Of a stretch of DNA of 64,000 nt, positions 17,930 to 26,593 are shown piece by piece. Source of the DNA: Micromonospora sp. NBC_01796 (GTDB lineage: Bacteria > Actinomycetota > Actinomycetes > Mycobacteriales > Micromonosporaceae); contig NZ_CP109078.1 of assembly GCF_035917455.1 (NCBI RefSeq), forward strand, positions 7,486,001 to 7,550,000. The letters run 5' to 3'. Under the pieces are notes generated by a model that was not told where the DNA came from, searched no databases, and saw only the letters and a program-made list of their open reading frames with translations. Both the position numbers and the translations under genes were made by a program. Each line of letters begins with the position of its first letter. Position 1 is the stretch's first letter.

Positions 17930-19114
17930 ATGCTCCGAAAGCGGATTCTTGCTGCGGTCGTACTCAGCGCGCTGGCCGGTGGTCTCGCCGCTTCCGCGCC
18001 CGCGTACTCCGCCCGCGACGACGGCCCGGCCTGGGACGGCTCGCACTGGGACGGCGCCGGCCACCACGGGAAAGACGGCGAGGACGGCGCGGTCTTCGTC
18101 CAGACGAACAAGCCCCTCGGCAACACGATCCAGGTGTACGACCGTGGGGACGACGGCGTGCTCACCATGGCCGGCGAGTACCAGACCGGTGGCCTCGGTG
18201 GCGCCACCATCGGCCCGCCGGTCGACGCACTCGCCTCGCAGGGATCGCTGATCTACGCCGACGGCCTGCTGTTCGCCGTGAACGCCGGCAGCAACACCGT
18301 CAGCGTCTTCCGTGTCGACGGCGACAAACTCGAACTTCTCGACGTGACCTGGTCGGGTGGCCTCCTGCCGGTCAGCATCGCCGTACACGAGGACCTGGTC
18401 TACGTCCTCAACGCCGCCGGCGCCGGCGCCGTCCAGGGGTTCCGGGTGGAGAACGACAAGCTTCACCGCATCGAGGACTCGAGCCGGTCGCTGGACCTGG
18501 TCAACGCCAACCCGCCCGCGTTCGCCACCGCGCCCGCCCAGGTCGGCGTCGACCCCGAGGGCCGGTTCGTGCTCGTCACCACCAAGGGCAACAACACGAT
18601 CGAGGCCTACCGGATCGGGGACAAGGGCAGCCTGTCGAAGGAACCCACCAGCAACCCCGACCCCGGCACACCCTTCGGGTTCACCTTCGACGACGAAGGC
18701 AAACTCCTCGTTGCCGAGTCGGGCACCAACGCGGTCACCCGCTACCAGGTCAGCGGTGACGGTACGGTCACGCCGAACGGCCCGTCGGTCCCGAACGGGC
18801 AGACCGCCACCTGCTGGATCCAGCAGGTCGGCGAGTACTTCTACGCCGCCAACGCCGGCAGTTCCACCATCAGCTCCTACACCGTCGACGACGAAGGCAA
18901 CCTCATCCTGGTCGCCGCGATCGCCGTCGACACCGGGGGCGGCTCGATCGACATGACCACCGCGGACGGGATCCTCTACGTCCAGAACGCGGCCGCCGGC
19001 AACGTCCAGGGCTACAGGGTCAACGACGACGGATCCCTCACCCTGATCACCACCGTCGACGGACTACCCCAGTTCGCCAACGGCACCGGCATGGAGGGCA
19101 TCGCCGCCTCCTGA
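17930..19114 (+). CDS. Secreted lactonase-like seven-bladed beta-propeller protein
   Basis: A 394-residue secreted protein; ATG at 17930 after GAGGGATGACTC, with a signal peptide (KRILAAVVLSALAGG, cleavage near APAYS). The rest repeats blade motifs such as NTIQVYDRGDDG, NTVSVFRVDGD, NTIEAYRIGDKG and STISSYTVDDEG, typical of the 6-phosphogluconolactonase/YncE-like propeller superfamily. Signal peptide and distance from sugar genes argue against a role in the pentose phosphate pathway; an extracellular binding or hydrolytic role is more likely. A strong terminator follows. Confidence 0.82.
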   Translation: MLRKRILAAVVLSALAGGLAASAPAYSARDDGPAWDGSHWDGAGHHGKDGEDGAVFVQTNKPLGNTIQVYDRGDDGVLTMAGEYQTGGLGGATIGPPVDALASQGSLIYADGLLFAVNAGSNTVSVFRVDGDKLELLDVTWSGGLLPVSIAVHEDLVYVLNAAGAGAVQGFRVENDKLHRIEDSSRSLDLVNANPPAFATAPAQVGVDPEGRFVLVTTKGNNTIEAYRIGDKGSLSKEPTSNPDPGTPFGFTFDDEGKLLVAESGTNAVTRYQVSGDGTVTPNGPSVPNGQTATCWIQQVGEYFYAANAGSSTISSYTVDDEGNLILVAAIAVDTGGGSIDMTTADGILYVQNAAAGNVQGYRVNDDGSLTLITTVDGLPQFANGTGMEGIAAS

Positions 19115-19130
19115 CCCACGCACCGAACAC

Positions 19131-19161
19131 CGCGGGCCCCGGTCCACGACCGGGGCCCGCG
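19131..19161. terminator. Hairpin terminator after the beta-propeller gene
   Basis: A perfect 14-bp GC stem (CGCGGGCCCCGGTC and its complement) with a 3-base loop, 16 bases past the stop codon. The next gene is convergent, so it may work in both directions. Confidence 0.8.
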
Positions 19162-19240
19162 ACGGCCGCCCGAATCGTCCGACAGCACTCGGGACCCCGG
19201 GTGGTCGGCGTCGAATTCCAGCCCCTTGGCAGCGCCTCGA

Positions 19241-19783
19241 TCAGGACGGGTCGCCCAGGGCGTGGCAGACGTTGTCCTGCCGACCGATCGCGATCGCCAT
19301 CCGACGGGTGCCATCCGGGTCGAAGGTGATGGTGTGCAGGCCGTCGAGGATGTAGTAGCCACGCGGGTAGTGGTCCCCGGGCCGGAACCCGAAGCCGGCC
19401 GGGCCGAGGATGGTGTAGCGGATCCAGCTTCCGTCCGGCCGGTACTCGGCCGCCCCGGAACCGCCCGCGTCCCGGCGTACCGACTGTCCGGTGTCGACGT
19501 TGACGAAGTCGACGAGGAGCGGGCCGGTGAACTCCTCCCGCCGTACGGCGCCTTTCGGGTAGCGGGCGGCGACCCGGACCCGTACGTCCTGGGCGACCAC
19601 CCGGACACCGAGCGGGAAGGAGCAGTAGCGGCCCGGCTCGCTGGTCCACTCCTCCTGAATCCAGGTGCGCCACGGCTCCGGGTGGTAGCCACCGGCACCG
19701 GCAGAAGCAGGCACCCCGGGCGCCACCACCGCGGCAACGGCGAGGAACCCGACCAGAAGCCGCTTGACCGTACGCGAACCCAT
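19241..19783 (-). CDS. Secreted protein of unknown function
   Basis: A 180-residue exported protein. ATG at 19783 follows GGGGATGTC; the signal peptide (RLLVGFLAVAAVVAPG) ends near ASAGA. The mature part is rich in beta-strand-type sequence with two Cys (RYCSF and NVCHA) that may pair. It contains the pattern GPLLVDFVNVDTG and a FRPGDHYPRG segment. I do not recognise the family. It diverges from the CGNR regulator across an 84-base gap holding repeated operator-like sites, so it is a likely target of that regulator. Confidence 0.65.
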   Translation of the reverse strand: MGSRTVKRLLVGFLAVAAVVAPGVPASAGAGGYHPEPWRTWIQEEWTSEPGRYCSFPLGVRVVAQDVRVRVAARYPKGAVRREEFTGPLLVDFVNVDTGQSVRRDAGGSGAAEYRPDGSWIRYTILGPAGFGFRPGDHYPRGYYILDGLHTITFDPDGTRRMAIAIGRQDNVCHALGDPS

Positions 19784-19791
19784 GACATCCC

Positions 19792-19839
19792 CTAACCGGT
19801 ACTCGGCGACTAACCGGTGTGGAGAGGATTACTGGTTAA
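19792..19839. promoter_or_regulatory. Repeated CTAACCGGT sites, putative CGNR operator
   Basis: CTAACCGGT occurs at 19792-19800 and again at 19810-19818, an 18-base period, and a diverged inverted copy ACTGGTTAA is at 19831-19839. They lie between the divergent secreted-protein and CGNR-regulator genes. Two direct copies near two helical turns apart suggest a dimeric regulator site. Assignment to the CGNR protein is by proximity. Confidence 0.5.
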
Positions 19840-19867
19840 CGGCGGGGAGTCAAGGCATACTGAGCCC

Positions 19868-20470
19868 GTGCACTGGATCGAGGTCGAGGGCTACCGGTTG
19901 CCCGCCCTGCTCGCCGGGCATCCGGCGCTGGAACTCTGCAACACCTGGGCCGGCTGGGACGAGCCCACGGACCCACGACGGGAGTGGCTGCACGACTTCG
20001 ACCACCTCGCGGTCTGGGCCGGGCACGCCGGACTGCTCGACCCGACGGTGGTGCCCCGACTGCGCGCGGTCGCCCGGGAACAGCACGTCGCGGCACACGA
20101 GGTGCTGACCGAGGTCCGGTCGCTGCGCACCGCGCTGCACGACGTACTGCTCGATCCGGCCGACGGCGCGGCGTTCGACGTGGTCGCCGCCCAGGCCCAG
20201 CGGGCGGCCGGGGCCGCCGTACTCGAGGCCGACCCGGACGGGGTGGCCCGGTGGGCACCGCCGCCCGGCATCGGCCCCGCGCTCCCCCTGCTCGCCTGTG
20301 CCACCGCCGCCGCCGACCTGTTGACGTCACCGGCCCGCACCCAGGTCCGCGCCTGCCCCGGCGAAGAATGCGGCTGGCTGTTCGTGGACCCCCGCGGGCG
20401 ACGGCGATGGTGCACGATGGCCGTCTGCGGCAACCGCGCCAAGGTACGCACCTACGCCAGCCGCCGCTAG
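19868..20470 (+). CDS. CGNR zinc finger/ABATE domain transcriptional regulator
   Basis: A 200-residue regulator. The N-terminal 145 residues form the ABATE (putative stress-response ligand-binding) domain. The C-terminus is the CGNR zinc finger: CPGEECGWLFVD, then RRRWCTMAVCGNRAK, with all four Cys present. The GTG at 19868 is used; no strong binding site is visible. Genes of this family often control a neighbouring gene. Here the divergent secreted protein is the candidate. Confidence 0.88.
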   Translation: MHWIEVEGYRLPALLAGHPALELCNTWAGWDEPTDPRREWLHDFDHLAVWAGHAGLLDPTVVPRLRAVAREQHVAAHEVLTEVRSLRTALHDVLLDPADGAAFDVVAAQAQRAAGAAVLEADPDGVARWAPPPGIGPALPLLACATAAADLLTSPARTQVRACPGEECGWLFVDPRGRRRWCTMAVCGNRAKVRTYASRR

Positions 20471-20502
20471 GTTCCACGCGGCCGAGCGCGCGGCCCGGTC
20501 CG

Positions 20503-22812
20503 TCAGGCGGGCGCGGATGGGGCCGGACGGCTGAGACGTCGGTAGGCGAGGACGACGAGAACCAGCACGACGTTGACCGCGCTCGCCACGACGAGGGGCG
20601 GCGCGACGAGCAGACCGGGTGCCATGGCCGCCACCGCGAGCAGCGCGGCGAACGCGCGCCACGGTCGGCGGGCGTTGAACACCAGGGTGAGCAGAATCCG
20701 CCCGATGAGGTGCAGCGCCACCCCGCCGACGATGACAACCGACCACGCCGTACGGGTCTCGCCGAGTGGTTGCCGGATGAGTAGTGCGTTGCCGACCGCT
20801 ATGACGACCACTCCCGCGATCATGATCCCCTGGGAGTAGGAGGCGGCAATGGCGGCCCGTGGGGCGTTGGTGTCGACCACGGTCTCGAGATTCCGCCCGA
20901 GCGGAAGGACATAGATCCACAACAGCAGAACAGCGCCCGCGAAGGCGATCGCGAAGGCCAACGTACGCACGTAGTCGAAGCCCGAGGCGCTGTAGCTCAG
21001 GCCGCTCACGAGGATCGGGACGCCCAGGGCGACGATGTAGATCTGGCGGTAGCGCTCGGCGATGTGCTCGCCGACCACCCGCAGATGCTTCTCCGGTATG
21101 CGGCTGAGTCTGGGTACCGGCCAGCCGAACCAGGCACTGGCGCCGTCCAGGGTGACGGCGACCGTCCACAGGACCAATCGGGGCCCGGCGGGCAGGAAGG
21201 CGCCCACCAGCCACGGCACGGCCGAGACGCTGAACCAGATGAGGACCCGGCCCGAACGTTTCTGGAGCGGGTTGCCCCGCAGGACGGGAAGGATCGTCAG
21301 GCCTCGGCCGACGTTGATCGCGACGTACGCACCGGCGAACAGGAGACCGTTCTCGGCGAAGGCACGGGGGACGGCAACCGCCATGAGCAGTCCGGCGAAC
21401 ATCACACCGATGATGAGGCGTTGCAGGTAGGGCTCGTCCGGGTTGAACCAGTCGGTGGACCAGGCGGTCGCGACCCAGATCCACCAGATCGCGGCGAAGA
21501 GGACCGTGGTCTGCGCGGCATTGGTCAGGCTGAGGTCGTCCAGCAGTCGCCGCGTTATCTGGATCAGGGCGAAGATCAGGGCCAGATCGAAGAAGAGTTC
21601 GTGGAAGGAAGCCATCCGGGGGCGGCCACGCCTGTGGAGAAGCCGTTCCTGCAAACTGCCCAGGCGACGTCGTGCGGGTTCCCCGATCCGGGCGCTGAGG
21701 ACAACGCCGAGCAGCACCGCGTTGACCGCGGCTGCCGCACCCAGTAACGGCAGGGTGACCAGGATCGGTGACATGGCCGCCAGGATCAGCATTCCGGCCG
21801 GCGCCCGCCAGACAGGGCGTTGGAACACCACCGAGACGAGCATTGTCCGTCCGGCGAGGTACAGAAACGGCCCGGCTATGAGGGCGGCCGACCACTCGTC
21901 CGGGGTGTTTCCCAGCGGCTGTCTGATCAGCACGTCGTCGGCCATCGCGGTGACGACGATTCCGGCGATCATCAGCCCGTGCGCGAAGGAACAGAGCACC
22001 GAGACATAGGGCGGGCGCCGGTTGAGCACCTCCGCGAGGTCGAGTCCGCGCGGCACGAGATAGCTCCACAGCATCAGCGCCGCGTTCACGAAGGCAAGGG
22101 CGAAGGCCACCGTACGGACGCCGTCGGGTCGCTGTTGGGCGAGGGTCGTGCCGCCGGCGAGGATGAGTTCCCCGAGCCCGACGATGAAGACCTGCCGGTG
22201 GCGCTCGGCGATGTGGTCACCAAGTATCCTCAGGTGCGCGCCGGGGACCCGATCCAGGCCCGGCACCGGCCAGCCGAGCACCACACCCACGTAGTCCACG
22301 ATCACCGCCGCCGACCACAGAATCAGTCGCGGTGTGGTGGGCAGCAGTGCTCCCGTCACCCAGAGGATCCCGCCCGCACCGAACCAGATGGCGGCCCGTA
22401 CCGAGCGGATCTGCAGCGGATGGTTGTGCAGGGCCCGGATGATCGCCAGGTGCCGGCCGAGGAGGATCACCACGTACGCACCGGCGAAGACGATGCCGTG
22501 GTCGCCGAAGGCCCCGGGGACGGCGGCGGCCACCACCAGCCCGGCGAACATCACCGTTGTGATGATCCACTGCACGTACGGCTCGCCCGGGTCGAACCAG
22601 TCCGCCGTCCGGACCGCCGCCACCCAGATCCACCAGACCGCCGCCACGAGGATCAGCGTCCGTACGCTGTTCTCCCAGCCGAATCCGTGCAGCAGTCGCT
22701 GCGAGAGCTGCATGAGCGCGAAGATGATGGCCAGATCGAAGAAGAGTTCGAGGAAGGAGACCTCTCGCGGCCCTGGTTTTCGAATGAGCCGCTCTACCCC
22801 TGTCTCCACCAC
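20503..22812 (-). CDS. Tandemly duplicated low-temperature-requirement (LtrA) membrane protein
   Basis: A 769-residue polytopic membrane protein made of two LtrA units. Unit 1 starts near residue 18 (FLELFFDLAIIFAL) and unit 2 near residue 400 (FHELFFDLALIFAL). Both carry the same later motifs, for example WWIWVA, then DWFDPGEPY or DWFNPDEPY, GWPVPGLDR or GWPVPRLSR, and HLRILGDHIAERHRQ or HLRVVGEHIAERYRQ. A typical LtrA protein is about 380 residues, so this is an internal duplication and fusion, with about 18-20 membrane helices. The function of the family is poorly known. Start GTG at 22812. Confidence 0.88.
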   Translation of the reverse strand: MVETGVERLIRKPGPREVSFLELFFDLAIIFALMQLSQRLLHGFGWENSVRTLILVAAVWWIWVAAVRTADWFDPGEPYVQWIITTVMFAGLVVAAAVPGAFGDHGIVFAGAYVVILLGRHLAIIRALHNHPLQIRSVRAAIWFGAGGILWVTGALLPTTPRLILWSAAVIVDYVGVVLGWPVPGLDRVPGAHLRILGDHIAERHRQVFIVGLGELILAGGTTLAQQRPDGVRTVAFALAFVNAALMLWSYLVPRGLDLAEVLNRRPPYVSVLCSFAHGLMIAGIVVTAMADDVLIRQPLGNTPDEWSAALIAGPFLYLAGRTMLVSVVFQRPVWRAPAGMLILAAMSPILVTLPLLGAAAAVNAVLLGVVLSARIGEPARRRLGSLQERLLHRRGRPRMASFHELFFDLALIFALIQITRRLLDDLSLTNAAQTTVLFAAIWWIWVATAWSTDWFNPDEPYLQRLIIGVMFAGLLMAVAVPRAFAENGLLFAGAYVAINVGRGLTILPVLRGNPLQKRSGRVLIWFSVSAVPWLVGAFLPAGPRLVLWTVAVTLDGASAWFGWPVPRLSRIPEKHLRVVGEHIAERYRQIYIVALGVPILVSGLSYSASGFDYVRTLAFAIAFAGAVLLLWIYVLPLGRNLETVVDTNAPRAAIAASYSQGIMIAGVVVIAVGNALLIRQPLGETRTAWSVVIVGGVALHLIGRILLTLVFNARRPWRAFAALLAVAAMAPGLLVAPPLVVASAVNVVLVLVVLAYRRLSRPAPSAPA

Positions 22813-22951
22813 AGCTCATCCGTCTCGCCGGTCCTTCCATATTCGTACCATGTGGAAAGACCGGCGCGGACCGTTACCAATCGATGGGCAGACACGGGAA
22901 CTCAGCGCGAAGGATATTCACCATTTCCCGCCGGAGCCCCCGATGCCCGCG

Positions 22952-23491
22952 CTACTTCCAGTCATCGCTGTCGGGAAGCAGGATCATGTTGTGGGCCGTA
23001 AGCGCCTCCGCGAGTGCGGAGAACTTCTCCTCGGTCCAGTGCGGCGGCAGCTTGCCCGAGGGGTCCGGGTCCTCCCCGTACTTCAGGAAGAACTCCTCCG
23101 CACCGGCCGGGGTGTAGAAAACCAGCAGCTTGGACGGCCCCGTACTCAGGTTCTTGAAACCGTGACGCGTGCCGCGCGGGATGTAGACGAAGTCACCGGG
23201 CCCGGCGTCGATGGTCTGATTGCCGTTGATGAACCTGAACTCGCCCGACACAACCAGGAAAGCCTCGTCTTCGGCGCCGTGGGCATGGGGAAGGTTACCG
23301 AATCCGGGCGAGACCTCACCCTCCATCAAGCTGAGCCTACCGTCGGTCTCCTTCCCACTGACCTTGACGCTGAACGTCTCGTGTCCACCGTTGACCAGTT
23401 TGGTTGTTCCCTCGGAGCTGCGTACGACAAAACCGTTGGCGGCGGTCCAGATCGGGTCACTCTTGTCCGGGAGTGGAAGATCCAGGTTCAT
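22952..23491 (-). CDS. Cupin domain protein, quercetin-dioxygenase-like
   Basis: A 179-residue single cupin. Metal-ligand motif 1 is LPHAHGAEDEAFLVVSGEF (His, His, Glu) and motif 2 is GDFVYIPRGTRHGFKN (His). AGGCAATGTC precedes the ATG at 23491. A C-terminal helix with PPHWTEEKF follows the barrel. Only 33 bases separate it from the upstream oxidase fusion gene on the same strand, so the two are probably co-transcribed. The reaction, dioxygenase or isomerase, is not determined. Confidence 0.85.
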   Translation of the reverse strand: MNLDLPLPDKSDPIWTAANGFVVRSSEGTTKLVNGGHETFSVKVSGKETDGRLSLMEGEVSPGFGNLPHAHGAEDEAFLVVSGEFRFINGNQTIDAGPGDFVYIPRGTRHGFKNLSTGPSKLLVFYTPAGAEEFFLKYGEDPDPSGKLPPHWTEEKFSALAEALTAHNMILLPDSDDWK

Positions 23492-23524
23492 GACATTGCC
23501 TGCCTTCTCTATGGGGCGGTTTTG

Positions 23525-25831
23525 TTACTTCCTCTGCGGTGCTGAACTCGACCCTTCCGACGATGTCGCCGGTGGGATCGGAAAGTTGCGGTTGAACACG
23601 TTGTCGGGGTCGTAGGTCGCCTTGATGGCGCGCAGCCGGCCGAGGGTCGGCTCGGGGAATGCGTCCAGCAGCCGTTCCGGACCGGTGTCCGACTCGAAGC
23701 TCAGGTACATGCCGTCGAGGTGCTCGTACAGGCCGGCCCAGAGCTTGTCGAGCCGGGACCGCCGTTCCGCGACGGTGGCGGCGAGCACCGAGAAGTTCTG
23801 ACTCCGGTGCGGATAGGCGGTGGCGTCGCGGGCGACATCGTTGACCGCCCCGCCTACGGAGCGGAACTGCACGATCATCACGTCACCGGAGCGGATCATG
23901 GATGCCATGACCTCCGCCGCCTGTGGTGTGATGTGGTGCAGGAGGCCGCTGTGGGTGTCGGCCAATCCCTGACCGCGATGTTGATTTCCCGGCGGTGCGA
24001 CGATCGCCGGATACGGCACGAGCTGGGCCTGCTGGTCGAGGATCGGCCCGATCTCCAGGAACGGGCTCAGGGCGGGTTGCGCCGCCTCGACGTCGTCTCC
24101 CGCGTAGACGAGCGTGACCTGGGCCATCGGCGGACTACCGCGGCGACCGGGGAACAGGGAGAGGAAGCTGGTGATCTCCCGTGGTGCGTCCTCGACGAGC
24201 CGACCCCACCGGTGGAGCAGGTCAGCGGTATCGGTCGCGTCGACGACCAGTTGGGCGTAGACGACGTCGCCGACCTCGTACGCCTCGAGTTCGAGGGCTG
24301 TGACCACGCCGAAGTTGCCGCCGGCACCGCGGATCGCCCAGAACAGGTCCGGGTGTTGGTGTTCGTCGACGCGGAGCAGGCTGCCGTCCGCGGTGACGAT
24401 CTCCGCCGCGACGACGTGGTCGATGGTCAGGCCGTACCGGCGCGCCAGGTACCCGATGCCGGCGGTGGTGGCGAGGCCACCGACGCCCACGTCGCCGTAG
24501 TCACCCGAGCTCATCGCCAAGCCGTACGGAGCAAGCGCCGAAGCGACGTGTCCCCACCGGGCGCCCGGCTCCAGCCGGACCCGGCGGGCCGCCCGGTCGA
24601 GCACCTCCACCCTGTCCATCCCGGACATGTCAACGACGATTCCGCCGTCGTTCGTCGACCGGCCGCTGATGCCGTGCCCCCCGCTGCGTACGGCGAGCGG
24701 TACGTCCTGCGTCCGCGCGTAGGCCAGGGCCTCGATCACGTCGCCGGTACCCTCTGGGCGGATCACCAGTGCCGGCGATCCCTGCCGGCTGTAGCTGTGA
24801 CGGACCCGCTCGTACCCGGGGTCACCGGGTTCGATGGACTTGCCGGCCAGCGAAGCGGGCAGCGCGTCGTAGTCGATGCCGGCCCGACGTTTGGCCAGGA
24901 CGACCGCCGTACGGACCGGCCCCGTCGCGGTCCCACTCCCCTTGCGCTCCTTGGCGACGGCCTCCCGCAGCGCGGGCGCGACCTCCTCGCCGAACGTCCG
25001 GATGATCCGCGGGTCGTCGCGGCCGACGAGGAACGCACTGAATCCCTCCTCGATCACCAGCGGAAGGAGTTGCTCGACCCACTGCTCGGGTGACCCCTGC
25101 AGGAAGCCGGGATCGCCCGGGGCGAAGCCCACCTGGAAGAGGTTGAGCAGCCGGCGGATCTGTCGCGGGTCGCGCCCGGCCTCGACAGCCGCGTCGTCGA
25201 TGATGCGGTTGGCCGTGATCCGGTCAGGGGACTGCAGGTACTCCAGTGTCGGCAGCCAGCCGTCGGCCTTCGATCCGGTCAGGGCGAGCATCCGTGGCTT
25301 GTACGCGCCCAGCCAGATGGCGATGTCGTGGGCAGGAGCGGGGCCCCGGCGCATACCCGGCACGGAGTAGTGGTCCCCCCGGAGACGCAGCGGTCCCGGT
25401 GTCGAGACGTCCCACGCGCCGCGTAGTACGTCAATGGCCTCGCTCAACGCTTCCACGCTGTGGCCGGCGGTCAGCCGCCGGCCGCCCATCCCCTCGATCG
25501 CGTCCCAGAACGCCCCGGCGCCCAACCCGAGTTCGAACCGGCCGCTCGACAGCAGGTCCAGGCTGGCCGCCGCTCGGGCCAGCATCGCCGGCGGGCGCAG
25601 CGGCAGGTTCAGCACGTTCGCCGACACATGCAGCCGCTCGGTCCGGGCGGCGACCCAGCTCAGCAGGGTCCAGGTGTCGAGAAAGGCCGGGTTGTACGGG
25701 TGGTCCTGGAAGGTGGCCAGGTCCAGTCCGGCCGACTCCGCCAGTTCGGCGAGCGCCACCGCCTCCTCCGGCGCCTGTGCACCGGGCGTGATGAACGCCC
25801 CGAAGAGGAGTTCGTGGCCGTAGTCGGGCAT
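23525..25831 (-). CDS. Fusion of luciferase-like monooxygenase and BBE-type FAD-linked oxidase
   Basis: A 768-residue two-enzyme fusion. Residues 1 to about 335 are an LLM-class (bacterial luciferase-like, probably F420- or FMN-dependent) TIM barrel, with AELAESAGLDLATFQDHPYNP and SSGRFELGLGAGAFWDAIEGMGG. Residues about 355-530 are a PCMH FAD-binding domain in which His386 (SGGHGIS) is the likely flavin attachment site. The second Cys used in bicovalent enzymes is not at the expected GIGYLARRYG site. Residues about 720-765 are the BBE tail (YDPDNVFNRNF). GGAGGTGC precedes the ATG at 25831. It is followed by a cupin gene and faces a MarR gene. Confidence 0.85.
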   Translation of the reverse strand: MPDYGHELLFGAFITPGAQAPEEAVALAELAESAGLDLATFQDHPYNPAFLDTWTLLSWVAARTERLHVSANVLNLPLRPPAMLARAAASLDLLSSGRFELGLGAGAFWDAIEGMGGRRLTAGHSVEALSEAIDVLRGAWDVSTPGPLRLRGDHYSVPGMRRGPAPAHDIAIWLGAYKPRMLALTGSKADGWLPTLEYLQSPDRITANRIIDDAAVEAGRDPRQIRRLLNLFQVGFAPGDPGFLQGSPEQWVEQLLPLVIEEGFSAFLVGRDDPRIIRTFGEEVAPALREAVAKERKGSGTATGPVRTAVVLAKRRAGIDYDALPASLAGKSIEPGDPGYERVRHSYSRQGSPALVIRPEGTGDVIEALAYARTQDVPLAVRSGGHGISGRSTNDGGIVVDMSGMDRVEVLDRAARRVRLEPGARWGHVASALAPYGLAMSSGDYGDVGVGGLATTAGIGYLARRYGLTIDHVVAAEIVTADGSLLRVDEHQHPDLFWAIRGAGGNFGVVTALELEAYEVGDVVYAQLVVDATDTADLLHRWGRLVEDAPREITSFLSLFPGRRGSPPMAQVTLVYAGDDVEAAQPALSPFLEIGPILDQQAQLVPYPAIVAPPGNQHRGQGLADTHSGLLHHITPQAAEVMASMIRSGDVMIVQFRSVGGAVNDVARDATAYPHRSQNFSVLAATVAERRSRLDKLWAGLYEHLDGMYLSFESDTGPERLLDAFPEPTLGRLRAIKATYDPDNVFNRNFPIPPATSSEGSSSAPQRK

Positions 25832-25892
25832 CGTGCACCTCCGCACCAATCGTTTGCCTGACATCAAGTCTAGACACAAGATGTTCTGCTCG

Positions 25893-25917
25893 ACAACACA
25901 TAGAGACCACAACACAT
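25893..25917. promoter_or_regulatory. Direct repeat ACAACACAT between fusion oxidase and MarR gene
   Basis: ACAACACAT occurs at 25893-25901 and 25909-25917, 16 bases apart, in a 103-base A/T-richer divergent region. A further half-site-like CACAAGATGTTC lies at about 25875-25886. These are candidate MarR operator elements; no full palindrome was found. Confidence 0.35.
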
Positions 25918-25934
25918 CCTGTACGCTCGGACAC

Positions 25935-26471
25935 ATGGCCGCCGAGCCGAACCAGGCCGAACCGTCGAACACCCACCAGCGGGGGACGAACCTCGGCTGG
26001 TCTCTCGGCATGGTGCTGCGGCGATGGCACGAGCACGTCGAGGAGTCGCTACAGGACCTCCCCCACGGCAGCCGTGGCTACCACATCCTCGGCGTGGTCG
26101 TACACGAGGATGTGCCCACGCAGAGCGCCCTCGCGGCCCGCCTCGCGATCGACCGCAGCGTCCTGACGTACGTCATCGACGATCTGGAGAACGCCGCTCT
26201 CATCGAACGACAACTCGATCCCCGTGACCGGCGCGCCCGCCGGATCGTCGCGACCGCGAAGGGCCGCAGGGCGCTGGCGGATGCCGAACGTCGTGTGGCG
26301 CAGGCCGAGGAAGTTGTCCTCGGCGGGCTCCCCGATGAGCAACGTGACGCGTTTCGCGACGCCGCCGAACGAGCCGCGGACGCCATCCACACCGCGGCAC
26401 CCGAGACAGACCCGTGCATTGCCGTGGAAGACGCGCTCGGGCAGGAAGGCGTACGGCGCCGTCGGCAGTGA
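25935..26471 (+). CDS. MarR family transcriptional regulator
   Basis: A 178-residue winged-helix protein with the MarR core: HILGVVVHEDVPTQSALAARLAIDRSVLTYVIDDLENAALIERQ, then the wing DPRDRRARRIVATAKGRR. ATG at 25935 gives a slightly long N-terminal tail; alternatives further inside are possible. It diverges from the fusion oxidase/cupin operon and is very probably its repressor, responding to a phenolic or oxidised ligand. Confidence 0.9.
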   Translation: MAAEPNQAEPSNTHQRGTNLGWSLGMVLRRWHEHVEESLQDLPHGSRGYHILGVVVHEDVPTQSALAARLAIDRSVLTYVIDDLENAALIERQLDPRDRRARRIVATAKGRRALADAERRVAQAEEVVLGGLPDEQRDAFRDAAERAADAIHTAAPETDPCIAVEDALGQEGVRRRRQ

Positions 26472-26593
26472 GCCGCCCCCGTTCTTCCCCGACCGCGCAG
26501 CGCCGGCCGTCCTGGATCGGAGCCGGAGGAATCCTCACTTGCCCCAAAGTCACCGCCCCCGGGCGCCGACTGGACCATGCTCGGCTGGTGGGC

